DNA from: Bacteroidota bacterium
GTDB taxonomy: Bacteria; Bacteroidota; Rhodothermia; Rhodothermales; UBA10348
Direction of reading: 5' to 3'
NCBI GenBank assembly: GCA_029262775.1
Contig: JAJCYR010000042.1
Span: 1-64,000 of the forward strand
DNA length: 64,000 nucleotides
The notes under the pieces are model-generated. The model was given only the letters and a program-made list of their open reading frames with translations, made no database searches and was not told where the DNA came from. The number at the start of each line of letters is the position of its first letter. The stretch's first letter is position 1. The translations under genes were made by a program, and so were the position numbers. This document shows, one piece after another, positions 6,671 to 16,139 of the stretch.

Positions 6671-9046
6671 TCAGGATTTGAACGGTTTGTACGCAATTTC
6701 TTCCATTTCCTTGTCGGCATATGTGCCATACCCATATCCGTAGCCATATCCATAGCCGTAGCCATATCCGTTACCGTAGCCTGCGCCGTAGCCGCCGTAG
6801 GCCCTCTTCGCGTCAAACCGGTTGAGGATGACGCCGCTCGGCTTGACGCCAGCGTCCCGCATCATATCTGTTGCGGCATCCAGCGCTTTCCAGTGGGTTT
6901 CGCCGCTCGAAACAACCAGAATGACCATGTCGATGGAGGGCCCAATGACCAGCGCGTCGGACACGCTGAGTAGCGGCGGCGTGTCGATAATAATGAGATC
7001 AAACTCTTCACGTAGCTCTGCCAGCAGCTCGTGCATTCGCTTGGAGCCCAGAATTTCGCTCGGGTTAGGAACACTCTTTCCAACAGGAAGCAGGGACAGG
7101 TCTTCGATGGGCGTCTGGAGGCGCCTTGGAATGCGGATTGCGGGGTCGAAGAGCCAGTCTACGAGCCCGGGTTCCCGCGACAGGCCCAGATACCGGTGAC
7201 TGCGGGGCCGTCGCATGTCAGCATCTATGAAGAGCGTCCTGCGGCCCAGCTGCGCGTTTGCAATGGCCAGGTTGAGCGAGGTCGAAGTTTTCCCCTCGCC
7301 TGCCTCCGGGCTCGTGAATGCAAGCACCTTTTCCGTTCCGTCAGGGCGCGCAAAATCTACGTTCGTGCGGAATCGCCGGTACGCTTCGGCAACCGGCGAC
7401 ATGGGGCTCAGAAGCGTTGCCAGCGACGTGTTCAGTTCGCGGCCGTCTACGTCAACGAGGTCGCTCCCCCCAAATTCGCTTTCTATTATTCGCGTCATGT
7501 CGGGTATGATGCCGAGCACCGCGTAGCCCCTCTGCCTGAGATCCTCCGGCCGCGCCACTTTATTATCCATGGCCGAGCGAACGAACGCGCCAGCAATGCC
7601 CAGGAGTCCTCCGAGCACGGCCCCCAGCATCAGATTCAGCGGAACCTTGGGACTTACGGGTTCATTTGGCACCACCGCCTTGTCAATGATGTCCACGTAC
7701 CCCAACTCCGACTCCTCGGCAATCCGCGCTTCCTGCAGGTTCTGGAATATGGTGGTGTAGAGCTGCGCACTCGTATCCATGTCCCTTTGGAAACGAGCGA
7801 GGAGTACCGACTTGTTCGGTATTTTGTTGATCTCCTGGCGGTATACGACGAGCTGCCGGTCCAGCACATCCATACGCGCCCGGGAGCCCGTCAGCTCAAT
7901 CCGTTTTTCAATCAGCGTCGTCTGCAGGTCACCCAGGCGCTCGAACGCGGTTTCCGAATCTTTTCCCAATACGAACGTCCCGCTCTCAACGAGTTTATCG
8001 GTATAGGCAAGGCTCAAAGCGGCAAGCTGCGCCTTGAAGTCTTCGAGTTTTGTCAGGTTGTCGGCATAGGTTTTGTCAATCGAAGGGCTTTGAAGCAAAT
8101 CCGGGTTGACCGACAGCTTCTCTGCGTTCTCGAGCTGAAGCTGCGTAATCCGCTGCCGAATGGCCACGAGCTGCTCGTCCTCGTTGGAACCAATGGTGCG
8201 GGACAGTCCCGGTAGAATCCGATTCAGCTCGCCTTCGAGCGTTTCCAGCTCCGACTCGGCCGCGCGGATGGCGAACTCTGTTCGGTAGCGTTCCGCCTCC
8301 AGTTCCATCACCTGTTCGAGCAGCGCCTGCGCCTCCACCTGGGGGTCCACAACGCCCTGCTCCTCCGCGTACCCCAAAATATTTGTTTCGGCGGTCGCCA
8401 GGACGCTGTCAAACCGGGTCGCCTGCTCCTCCAGAAAACTTACACCTGCCGCCGCGCGCCGCCGGCTCTGCTGCCGGCTGTAATTTGTGAACTCATCGGC
8501 ATACATGTCTGCTATGAGAGCGGCCTCTCGGGGAATAACGCTTTTAGACGTTATGCGTATAAGATCAACATCGCGGCTTACCGGTGCGACATCAACATAG
8601 CTTGCCAGTATGCGCTGAGCGACGTCCATTTGTGTGGGAAACACGCCCTCGGCACTTGGCCGCAGAACAGACAGCGGCTCATTTGTGCCGGGAACTATGC
8701 GCCAGTCCACGAGGGCGTCCGCAACGCGAAGCGCGATCGTACGCGACTTGATGATCTCAATCTCATTGGCCACGTTCTTGTTTCCCACCTGCAGCCCAAT
8801 CAGCTCACCAAGCTGCGGAGACGACGACTCGTTATTGATGAGCAGCAGACTCGACGCCTCGTACACAGGCGCCTGGTAGCTCGTATAAAGCGTAACAACC
8901 GTAACAACGAGCGCATACCCGACGAGCACATACCATTTGTGCATCAGGATTTTGCCAAACAGCTCGGACAGGGAGATCTCGTCGTCGGCGTAGTACCCAT
9001 TCTGATTGGGCACGTGGGGGCTATTTGGCTCGTTGTTGGGTGTCAT
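6671..9046 (-). CDS. wzc: Wzc-type polysaccharide co-polymerase / tyrosine kinase (BY-kinase)
   Basis: Inner-membrane protein that controls chain length and export of surface polysaccharide through cycles of tyrosine autophosphorylation. It has an N-terminal Wzz domain with TM1 (YVLVGYALVVTVVTLYTS), a long periplasmic coiled-coil region, a GNVR-like segment and TM2 (LNLMLGAVLGGLLGIAGAFV). The cytoplasmic kinase follows, with Walker A SPEAGEGKTS (~580), A' TLFIDADMRRP and B LIIIDTPPLLSVSDA. The tail contains a Gly-Tyr repeat (GYGYGYGYG..., ~750-775) that is the obvious phosphorylation cluster. ATG at 9046 is preferred to a TTG 12 bp upstream. It is transcribed with the SLBB gene and divergently from gmd. 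Confidence 0.88.
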   Translation of the reverse strand: MTPNNEPNSPHVPNQNGYYADDEISLSELFGKILMHKWYVLVGYALVVTVVTLYTSYQAPVYEASSLLLINNESSSPQLGELIGLQVGNKNVANEIEIIKSRTIALRVADALVDWRIVPGTNEPLSVLRPSAEGVFPTQMDVAQRILASYVDVAPVSRDVDLIRITSKSVIPREAALIADMYADEFTNYSRQQSRRRAAAGVSFLEEQATRFDSVLATAETNILGYAEEQGVVDPQVEAQALLEQVMELEAERYRTEFAIRAAESELETLEGELNRILPGLSRTIGSNEDEQLVAIRQRITQLQLENAEKLSVNPDLLQSPSIDKTYADNLTKLEDFKAQLAALSLAYTDKLVESGTFVLGKDSETAFERLGDLQTTLIEKRIELTGSRARMDVLDRQLVVYRQEINKIPNKSVLLARFQRDMDTSAQLYTTIFQNLQEARIAEESELGYVDIIDKAVVPNEPVSPKVPLNLMLGAVLGGLLGIAGAFVRSAMDNKVARPEDLRQRGYAVLGIIPDMTRIIESEFGGSDLVDVDGRELNTSLATLLSPMSPVAEAYRRFRTNVDFARPDGTEKVLAFTSPEAGEGKTSTSLNLAIANAQLGRRTLFIDADMRRPRSHRYLGLSREPGLVDWLFDPAIRIPRRLQTPIEDLSLLPVGKSVPNPSEILGSKRMHELLAELREEFDLIIIDTPPLLSVSDALVIGPSIDMVILVVSSGETHWKALDAATDMMRDAGVKPSGVILNRFDAKRAYGGYGAGYGNGYGYGYGYGYGYGYGTYADKEMEEIAYKPFKS
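6726..6800 (-). repeat. 6-bp-period Gly-Tyr coding repeat in the wzc tail
   Basis: Near-tandem hexamers of the type CCATAT/CCGTAG/CCATAC encode alternating Gly-Tyr at the C-terminus of the kinase. Such a tract could expand or contract in units of two residues without changing frame, altering the number of phosphorylatable tyrosines. Confidence 0.6.
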
Positions 9047-9137
9047 AAGTGGATGCAAGGTACGGTTTAGCCACGTGGGTCACATCTATACCGAAGCCTG
9101 AAAGTTAACCCATTCTCCGTCGGTGTTCTACACGTGA

Positions 9138-10244
<1,107 letters not shown>

Positions 10245-10259
10245 CACAACCTTCAAGCC

Positions 10260-11585
10260 ATGAAAATTGGAGTCGTAGGCACCGGGTACGTCGGCCTCGT
10301 TACGGGCACGTGTTTTGCCGAAATGGGCTACGATGTCACGTGCGTGGACATTGACCCAGCGAAGGTCGAAAAGCTCTCGCGGGGCGAAGCCACCATCTTC
10401 GAGACGGGTCTCGAGCTGCTTCTCTCTCGTAACATCAAGGAAGGCCGGCTTTCGTTCACGACCGACCTCCGGGACGCCGCAACCACGTGCCAGGTGCTCT
10501 TTTTTGCGCTCCCGACGCCTCCAGGAGGGGACGGCGCAGCCGACCTGTCTTTTGTTGAGGGCGCTGCGCGCGATCTGGCCCGGATCTGGGCCGTCGCGGG
10601 CCGGACGAACTACTGCGTCGTAGTGAATAAATCCACTGTGCCAGTCGGAACGGCAGACCGCGTACGGGGCATCATAGAAGCCGAGGGCCACACGGCGGGC
10701 GAGCTGTTTGACGTTGTGTCAAACCCCGAGTTTTTGCGCGAGGGCGTCGCGCTCAGCGACTTCATGAAGCCCGAGCGCATAGTGGTGGGCACGTCGAGCG
10801 CAAAGGCGGAAGACGTCATGCGCTCCATCTACGAGCCCTTTGTGCGCCAGGGAAACCCCATCCTGATCATGGACGAACGCTCGTCCGAAATGACGAAGTA
10901 CGCGGCCAACTCGTTTCTGGCCACCAAGATTTCGTTTATCAACGAGGTCGCAAACCTCTGCGAGCGCGTGGGCGCAAACGTCGACCACGTGCGGCGGGGA
11001 ATAGGCACGGACAGCCGGATTGGCAACCTCTTCCTCTACCCCGGCGTCGGCTTTGGCGGCTCGTGTTTCCCAAAAGACGTGCAGGCGCTCCGCCGCACGT
11101 CTGAAGAGAACGGCTACGATTTCCAGATCCTGGATGCCGTCCTCGGCGTTAACGACCGCCAGCGCCACCGCCTTGGAACGATGATCACGGACCATTTCGG
11201 GGGCTCGCTCGCTGGCAAAACCATTGCCGTCTGGGGCCTCGCGTTCAAGGCCAGAACGGACGACGTGCGCGAGTCGCCTGCGCATTATGTGGTCCGGGAT
11301 CTGCTATTGGCGGGCGCGCGGGTACAGGCGTTCGATCCGGAGGCTATGCGCACCACGCGCGCCGTATTCGGCGACGAAATTACCTACGGCAAGGAGCCCT
11401 ATGACGTCCTCCGAGGCGCCGACGCCCTTGCCATCTGCACCGAGTGGCACGAATTTCGTCGCCCCGAATACGAGAAGGTCAAATCCCTGCTCGCGCAGCC
11501 CCTCATCTTCGACGGCCGCAACCTCTACAAGCCCGAGCGCATGCGCGACATGGGGTTTGAGTACTATTCGATTGGGCGGCCGTAG
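10260..11585 (+). CDS. ugd: UDP-glucose 6-dehydrogenase
   Basis: Oxidises UDP-glucose to UDP-glucuronate in two NAD+ steps. N-terminal Rossmann GVVGTGYVGLVTGTCFAEMG (residues 4-23), central helical region, catalytic Cys in GGSCFPKDVQAL, and a C-terminal UDP-binding domain with GLAFKARTDDVRESPA. The full family length of 441 aa is present. It differs clearly from the WbpA-like enzyme at the start of the window (GHCIPIDP), so the locus makes two kinds of uronic acid donors. Its stop codon lies only 2 bp from the convergent stop of cysNC, leaving no room for a separate terminator. Confidence 0.93.
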   Translation: MKIGVVGTGYVGLVTGTCFAEMGYDVTCVDIDPAKVEKLSRGEATIFETGLELLLSRNIKEGRLSFTTDLRDAATTCQVLFFALPTPPGGDGAADLSFVEGAARDLARIWAVAGRTNYCVVVNKSTVPVGTADRVRGIIEAEGHTAGELFDVVSNPEFLREGVALSDFMKPERIVVGTSSAKAEDVMRSIYEPFVRQGNPILIMDERSSEMTKYAANSFLATKISFINEVANLCERVGANVDHVRRGIGTDSRIGNLFLYPGVGFGGSCFPKDVQALRRTSEENGYDFQILDAVLGVNDRQRHRLGTMITDHFGGSLAGKTIAVWGLAFKARTDDVRESPAHYVVRDLLLAGARVQAFDPEAMRTTRAVFGDEITYGKEPYDVLRGADALAICTEWHEFRRPEYEKVKSLLAQPLIFDGRNLYKPERMRDMGFEYYSIGRP

Positions 11586-11587
11586 CC

Positions 11588-13504
11588 CTACGCCGGGCCA
11601 GTTCCCCGCAGAATAAGCTCCAGCACCCGCTCGGCCGCCTCTTCGGGCGTCGCGGCGGCGCCGTCAATGCGGAGTTCGGGGGCATCGGGCGGCTCGTAGG
11701 GCGAGTCAATGCCGGTGAAGTTTGGGAGCTCACCCGCACGGGCGCGGGCATAGAGGCCTTTCGGGTCGCGGGCTTCGCAGACCGAGAGCGGCGTATCGAC
11801 AAAGATTTCCAGGAATTCGCCCTCTTCCAACAGGCGGCGGGCCATGTGGCGCTCGGCCCGAAAGGGCGAAATAAAAGAGCAGAGCACAATCAGGCCAGCA
11901 TCGACCATGAGGCGCGCCGCCTCCCCAATCCGGCGGATATTCTCTACGCGGTCGGCGTCCGTAAATCCGAGGTCCCTGCACAGCCCGTGCCGGACGTTGT
12001 CGCCGTCCAGCAGGTAGGTTTTTCGCCCGAGGGCGTGAAGTTTACGCTCTACGATATCAGCGATGGTCGATTTGCCGGAGCCCGATAGGCCCGTAAACCA
12101 CACGCAGCGCGGGCGCTGTGCCATGTTTTCAGCGCGGGCCGCTCTGTTCACGGTTACCGCCTGCCAGTGGATGTTCGTCGCCCGGCGCAGCGCGTGCGTA
12201 ATCATACCGGCCGCTACCGTCGCATTCGTTTCGCGGTCAATCAAAATGAAATTTCCGATCGCCGGGTTCTCGGCGAACGCATCGAACGCGATCTCCTTTC
12301 CGAGCGCGATGTTCACGATCCCGACTTCGTTCATTTCGAGCGTCTTGGCCGGCTCCTCGCCGATCGTATTGACGTTCACCTTGGCTCTGAGGTCCGTGAT
12401 CTGCGCAGGCGCCGTGTCGGTCCCCGACTTCAGGACGTACATGCGGGCCGGGAGGAGCGGTTCGGCGTGCATCCAGACAAGATGCGCCCTGAACTGGTCG
12501 GCGACGGATGGGCGCGCGCCGGGCGCTACCAGCACGTCGCCGCGGCTGACATCGATTTCGCGGTCCAGCGTAAGCACCGTGGCGTCCCCCGCCACGGCCA
12601 CGTCCATGTCGCCGCCCATTGTCACCATCCGGCGGATGGTAGCCCGCGTGCCAGACGCCGCGACCACCACCTCGTCGCCCGGCCGAACAGCGCCGCTCGC
12701 GACGGTGCCGGCAAAGCCCCGGAACGTGTGATCGGGCCGCAGCACGATCTGCACCGGAAAGCGGAAGGGAAGACTCGTTCGCTCATCTTCAACATCGACC
12801 GTCTCCAGGTAGTCAAGGAGCGTTGGGCCGCTGTACCAGGCCGTGCTTGCCGAGCGCTCCATGACGTTGTCGCCCCGAAGCGCGGACACAGGAATCGTCG
12901 TCACGTCCGAAAAGCCGAGCGGGGTGCTGAATTCGCGGTAGGCTTCCGTTATGCTCCGGAAAAGCGCCTCGTCGAAGCCTACGAGGTCCATTTTGTTGAC
13001 GGCCACAACCACGTGGCGAATCCCCACGAGCGAAACGAGGTAGCTGTGCCGCTTGGTCTGCGTGAGCAGGCCACCCGCGCGGCTGACCGCGTGGGCATCT
13101 ACCAGAATAACGGCCGCCTGCGCGCTCGACGCGCCCGTCACCATGTTCCGCGTATACTGCTCGTGGCCCGGCGTGTCGGCCACAATGAACTTGCGCTTGT
13201 CGGTTGAAAAAAAGCGGTAGGCTACGTCTATCGTAATACCCTGCTCGCGCTCGGCTTCCAGCCCGTCGAGCAGCAGCGCATAGTCGATTTCGCCGTGCTG
13301 CGTACCCACACGCTTCGAATCGGCCGCGAGCGCCGCCAACTGGTCCTCGTAAATAAGCTTCGAGTCCCACAGCAACCGGCCAATGAGCGTCGACTTGCCG
13401 TCGTCCACGCTCCCGCACGTAATGAAGCGGAGCAGCCCCGTTTCGTGCTGGTGCTTCAGGTAGGCTTCGATGTCCATGACGGGGCTTTCTTTGGGGTTCG
13501 TCAT
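11588..13504 (-). CDS. cysNC: bifunctional sulfate adenylyltransferase subunit 1 / adenylylsulfate kinase (CysNC)
   Basis: Cytoplasmic enzyme that, with CysD, makes adenosine 5'-phosphosulfate (GTP-driven) and phosphorylates it to PAPS. Residues ~20-450 are an EF-Tu-like GTPase: GSVDDGKST (P-loop), [17 protein letters not shown], then beta-barrel domains. The last ~175 residues are an APS kinase with GLSGSGKST (~469), DGDNVRHGL and ISPFRAER. Fusion of CysN and CysC is common. The GTG/ATG region offers another start at 13477. It is 2 bp downstream of cysD. With no sulfite-reduction genes nearby and a sulfotransferase at 22.6-23.4 kb, its likely job here is PAPS supply for polymer sulfation (inference). 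Confidence 0.93.
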   Translation of the reverse strand: MTNPKESPVMDIEAYLKHQHETGLLRFITCGSVDDGKSTLIGRLLWDSKLIYEDQLAALAADSKRVGTQHGEIDYALLLDGLEAEREQGITIDVAYRFFSTDKRKFIVADTPGHEQYTRNMVTGASSAQAAVILVDAHAVSRAGGLLTQTKRHSYLVSLVGIRHVVVAVNKMDLVGFDEALFRSITEAYREFSTPLGFSDVTTIPVSALRGDNVMERSASTAWYSGPTLLDYLETVDVEDERTSLPFRFPVQIVLRPDHTFRGFAGTVASGAVRPGDEVVVAASGTRATIRRMVTMGGDMDVAVAGDATVLTLDREIDVSRGDVLVAPGARPSVADQFRAHLVWMHAEPLLPARMYVLKSGTDTAPAQITDLRAKVNVNTIGEEPAKTLEMNEVGIVNIALGKEIAFDAFAENPAIGNFILIDRETNATVAAGMITHALRRATNIHWQAVTVNRAARAENMAQRPRCVWFTGLSGSGKSTIADIVERKLHALGRKTYLLDGDNVRHGLCRDLGFTDADRVENIRRIGEAARLMVDAGLIVLCSFISPFRAERHMARRLLEEGEFLEIFVDTPLSVCEARDPKGLYARARAGELPNFTGIDSPYEPPDAPELRIDGAAATPEEAAERVLELILRGTGPA

Positions 13505-13506
13505 GA

Positions 13507-14490
13507 TCAGAAATACCCCTCCTGCTTCTTTTTCTCCATCGATCCGGACTGGTCGAAATCAATAATGCGGCCTTCGCGCTCCGACGTGCGGGCTACCAGC
13601 ATTTCCTGCACGATCTCGGGAAGCGTCGTGGCCGACGACTCCACGGCTGCGGTGAGCGGATAACACCCGAGCGTGCGAAAACGCACCATCTTCATTTCGG
13701 GTGTTTCGCCGGGCTCGAGCGGAAGCCGCTCGTCGTCTACCAGAATCCACTGGTCGTAGCGGCGCACGACGGGGCGGCGGGCCGCAAAGTAGAGCGGCAC
13801 GATGTCGATCTTTTCCTGGTAGAGATACTGCCAGACATCGAGCTCCGTCCAGTTCGAAATGGGAAACACGCGGATGCTCTCGCCCGGCCGGACCTTCGTG
13901 TTGTAGAGGTTCCAGAGCTCTGGGCGCTGGTTCTTGGGATCCCAGCGGTGCTGCGCCGTCCGAAAGCTGAAAATGCGCTCCTTGGCCCGCGATTTTTCCT
14001 CGTCGCGGCGCGCGCCTCCGAAAGCAGCGTCAAACTTGTACTTGTCGAGCGCCTGCTTGAGGGCCGCCGTCTTCATGACATCCGTGTGGTAGGCCGATCC
14101 GTGATCGAACGGGTTGACGTTCTCGCGCACGCCGTCTTCGTTCGTATGCACGAGCATGTCCAAGTCATATTCTTTGACCACGCGGTCCCGAAACGCAATC
14201 ATTTCCCGGAATTTCCACGTCGTGTCGACATGCAGCAGCGGAAACGGAATGCGGCCCGGGTAGAACGCCTTGCGCGCCAAATGCAGCATGACCGATGAAT
14301 CTTTCCCGATCGAATACATCATGACCGGATTCTCAAAACTCGCCGCCACCTCCCGCATGATGTGAATGGCTTCCGCTTCGAGGCGCTCAAGGTGGGTGCG
14401 GCTCGGCAGGGCGGCTTGTGCTGCTTGTGCGGCCCGGCCAGTATCGGCCCGGCCAGCGGTTTCGGTTCTACCTGATTCCGAAGGAGACAT
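13507..14490 (-). CDS. cysD: sulfate adenylyltransferase subunit 2
   Basis: ATP pyrophosphatase-type subunit that forms APS from sulfate and ATP together with CysN. Family landmarks are visible: [20 protein letters not shown], the PP-loop [63 protein letters not shown] and [16 protein letters not shown], plus the C-terminal [26 protein letters not shown]. The chosen start (14490) overlaps the end of the DUF2061 gene by 23 bp. The first ~30 residues before the conserved part are Ala/Arg-rich and repetitive, so the true start could be later. Operon order is DUF2061, cysD, cysNC. Confidence 0.93.
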   Translation of the reverse strand: MSPSESGRTETAGRADTGRAAQAAQAALPSRTHLERLEAEAIHIMREVAASFENPVMMYSIGKDSSVMLHLARKAFYPGRIPFPLLHVDTTWKFREMIAFRDRVVKEYDLDMLVHTNEDGVRENVNPFDHGSAYHTDVMKTAALKQALDKYKFDAAFGGARRDEEKSRAKERIFSFRTAQHRWDPKNQRPELWNLYNTKVRPGESIRVFPISNWTELDVWQYLYQEKIDIVPLYFAARRPVVRRYDQWILVDDERLPLEPGETPEMKMVRFRTLGCYPLTAAVESSATTLPEIVQEMLVARTSEREGRIIDFDQSGSMEKKKQEGYF

Positions 14491-14674
14491 GCGTCCAGAT
14501 ACGTTCGTGAATGTAGTAGAGCAGAAATTTGGCGACCACTTCAATGCTGCCAACCGCCAGCGCGACTGAAAAGTCGCCCGTCATGAAATACACAATCGCC
14601 GCCGTCGTGATCGTAGCCATGATGCGCCACGACACCGCTTTGATAAGCGATCGGGCTTTGGATTCGTGGACCAT
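14468..14674 (-). CDS. DUF2061 membrane protein of the sulfate-activation operon
   Basis: 68-aa membrane protein: [55 protein letters not shown]. This is the DUF2061 family signature (KAxSWRxxATxTT..I.Y..TG....A...g..E...K..LYY.HER.W) with two membrane segments. DUF2061 proteins occur alone or fused to CysC-type proteins. Here the gene overlaps the start of cysD and is the first gene of the operon. Its function is unknown; a role linked to sulfate or to PAPS use is suggested only by context. Confidence 0.85.
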   Translation of the reverse strand: MVHESKARSLIKAVSWRIMATITTAAIVYFMTGDFSVALAVGSIEVVAKFLLYYIHERIWTHVSFGIR

Positions 14675-14902
14675 GGGGGTGCGAGCTACTGGTTTTGGGG
14701 TGAACCTTACAATATAAGGCGGTCAGCACTCCACGCCTACGCACCATTCCGCAATGCCTTCCTGGCTTCGAGGCTGGCGCGCGCCGAGCAGGTTCGCCAA
14801 CCACTTTGCGGCGATATCGCGTTCCATCGCTGGAAATTGATCGATTTGCTCAAGGTACGAGCCTTTTAAGTCAGTCCCTGCCACCGGTCCCAGAGAAATA
14901 CC
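14675..14902. other. intergenic, start of the first accessory island
   Basis: About 230 bp without a gene. It contains the promoter region of the sulfate operon (minus strand, near 14690-14720, AT-rich ACAATATAAGG on the plus strand). No repeat or RNA gene seen. Confidence 0.3.
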
Positions 14903-15088
14903 ATGGACGTACAGCTCACAGCCGTTTTCAAAAAAGTACCCGAAGGCTATATCGGTTTTGTACAGGAACTCCCGGGAGCCAATTCGCAGGGACACACGCT
15001 TGATGAAACCCGTGCCAACCTTCAGAAGGCAATCTCTATGGTGCTCGAAGCGAACCGCGTGTTGGCGACAAACATACGACGTATGTGA
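14903..15088 (+). CDS. HicB-like antitoxin, orphan and probably shortened
   Basis: 61-aa protein with the HicB fold pattern: LTAVFKKVPEGYIGFVQELPGAN, then Q/G-rich turn and LDETRANLQKAISMVLEANR. HicB antitoxins neutralise the HicA RNase and repress their own operon. The typical extension after the last helix is missing because the frame stops at RRM. No hicA (short dsRBD-like protein) can be read on either side in any frame. So this is either an orphan or the surviving half of a decayed hicAB pair. A modest purine-rich stretch (CAGAGAAA) precedes the ATG. Confidence 0.65.
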   Translation: MDVQLTAVFKKVPEGYIGFVQELPGANSQGHTLDETRANLQKAISMVLEANRVLATNIRRM

Positions 15089-15397
15089 AGGGAGAGCCTA
15101 TTTCCCAAAGCCATCCATATACCTGGGGTTCATCGACAAGTCGGACGGTCCATCCACGGAACCAATCAGATGTTCGATGCCGGAAAGAAACGATCCTTCC
15201 CGCTCAGCCGGCCTTCTTACTCTGCGTCTCTGCTCGGACATTGTCAGTCCTATTGGTTGTTGCGGATGTGAACGTCGTTCAGGTGCTCAGGTTGCTACGG
15301 ATGGCACAATGTGTCATAAAGTGGCACAAAGGCGCTGGCGATTTCGCATTTCTTTGGTTCACGAGACCAATGAGTATATACTGGCCCGCTTTGCCAC
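15089..15397. other. gene-poor stretch in the toxin-antitoxin island
   Basis: About 310 bp between the HicB-like gene and the DUF433 remnant. One open frame crosses it but has no recognisable similarity and does not look coding. The only structure seen is a group of 10-bp-period repeats at 15309-15338. It may hold debris of a lost toxin gene. Confidence 0.35.
15309..15338. repeat. three 10-bp-period direct repeats (GCACAATGTG type)
   Basis: Successive 10-mers read GCACAATGTG, TCATAAAGTG, GCACAAAGGC. They follow the consensus gcAYAAWGTS with a strict 10-bp spacing, i.e. one face of the helix. The same pattern (GCATAATGTC, CTATAATGTC, GCATAAAGTC) occurs at 26531-26560 next to a broken NYN gene. 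Here it is ~60 bp before the DUF433 remnant. Likely a protein-binding array or a mobility-associated sequence; no known motif matched. Confidence 0.55.
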
Positions 15398-15711
15398 ATG
15401 CCTACAAAAACCCTCAGTCAACATATCGAATCCCGACCAAGTGTCCTTGGTGGTATGCCCGCGTTGCAGGGCGACGGATCGCGGTCGAACACATTGTCGT
15501 CTGGCACGAACAACTTGGACTGAGTGTCGACGAAATTGCGAGCCAATACGATCTGGAGCTTGCAGACGTATACGCGGCGCTGGCCTACTATTTCGCCCAT
15601 CGAGCGGAAATAAACCAAACAATGCTGGAGGGAAACGCATTCGTTGACCGCCAACGGGAGGAAAGCCCCTCCTTGCTGAAGGAGAAATTCAGGCGCCGGA
15701 CTGGGGCCTGA
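15398..15711 (+). pseudogene. DUF433 antitoxin-like gene, frameshifted
   Basis: Begins MPTKTLSQHIESRPSVLGGM in one frame. Near 15455-15465 it must shift to read RVAGRRIAVEHIVVWHEQLG, LSVDEIASQYDLELADVYAA and LAYYFAHRAEINQ, the full DUF433 pattern. One missing base in the CCCGCG run explains the break. DUF433 proteins are small HTH-like partners of DUF5615 PIN-like proteins and are regarded as putative antitoxins. The stop codon overlaps the next start (TGATG), so the original operon arrangement is still visible. Whether the frameshift is real or a sequencing error should be considered, but the partner gene is also damaged. Confidence 0.75.
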
Positions 15712-16003
15712 TGAACACCGCGATTCGTTATTTTACAGACGAGGCAGAGACGTACTCACCGTTGCGCAAGCTGAATTGCTCGGAGCAACAGACGAAGAGT
15801 TACTGTCGTTCGCTCGACTGGAACAACGGGTGCTCATCACTCAGGACCAGGACTTCTTACGATTGGCAGCCAACGCGCCCGATCACCCGGGCATCGTTTA
15901 TGCACCGCAGGGATCCTACATCGGCGAGCTCGTAAGAATGTTGGATCTGTTATATCAGGCAAGCAGCATGGAGCAAATAAGTGTCCGCGTCGAGTATATT
16001 TGA
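15711..16003 (+). pseudogene. DUF5615 PIN-like toxin gene, internally deleted
   Basis: Starts MNTAIRYFTDEA, the first strand and Asp-containing turn of DUF5615 proteins. After a short deletion and frame change it continues VLTVAQAELLGATDEELLSF, ARLEQRVLITQDQDFLRLAA and PDHPGIVYAPQGSYIGELVR. About 15 residues (the first helix) are missing, and the frame shift lies near 15748-15755. The remaining acidic motifs (TQDQDF) are the PIN-like active-site region. The gene overlaps the DUF433 remnant by one base, as in intact DUF433-DUF5615 pairs. Not functional as it stands. Confidence 0.75.
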
Positions 16004-16139
16004 GCGCATCAGAAGTGATTTTGACGATTTTCTGGAGGAAGAGGGTCTGTTGGCTGACGTGGAGGCTGCGGCCTTCAAACGCGTCATTGCGTATCAGCTG
16101 GAAGAGTTGCCAATGATCCTTTTCAAGCCCAGCGCCTGA
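15981..16139 (+). pseudogene. truncated XRE-type antitoxin gene
   Basis: A GTG start gives MSASSIFERIRSDFDDFLEE, then EGLLADVEAAAFKRVIAYQL, the leader region of HTH-XRE antitoxins (SDFDDFLxEEGIxxEVxAxAxKRVIAxQxxxxM...). The frame then enters LPMILFKPSA, which is simply the reverse strand of the neighbouring ATPase gene. The whole helix-turn-helix domain is missing. So the antitoxin has been cut off exactly where the ATPase gene ends. It overlaps the end of the DUF5615 remnant by 23 bp. Confidence 0.65.

Noticed and set aside
15089..15300. hicA toxin gene next to the HicB-like gene
   Set aside because: All three forward frames and the upstream side were read; no HicA pattern (short dsRBD-like with G-[KR]-H motif) could be supported.
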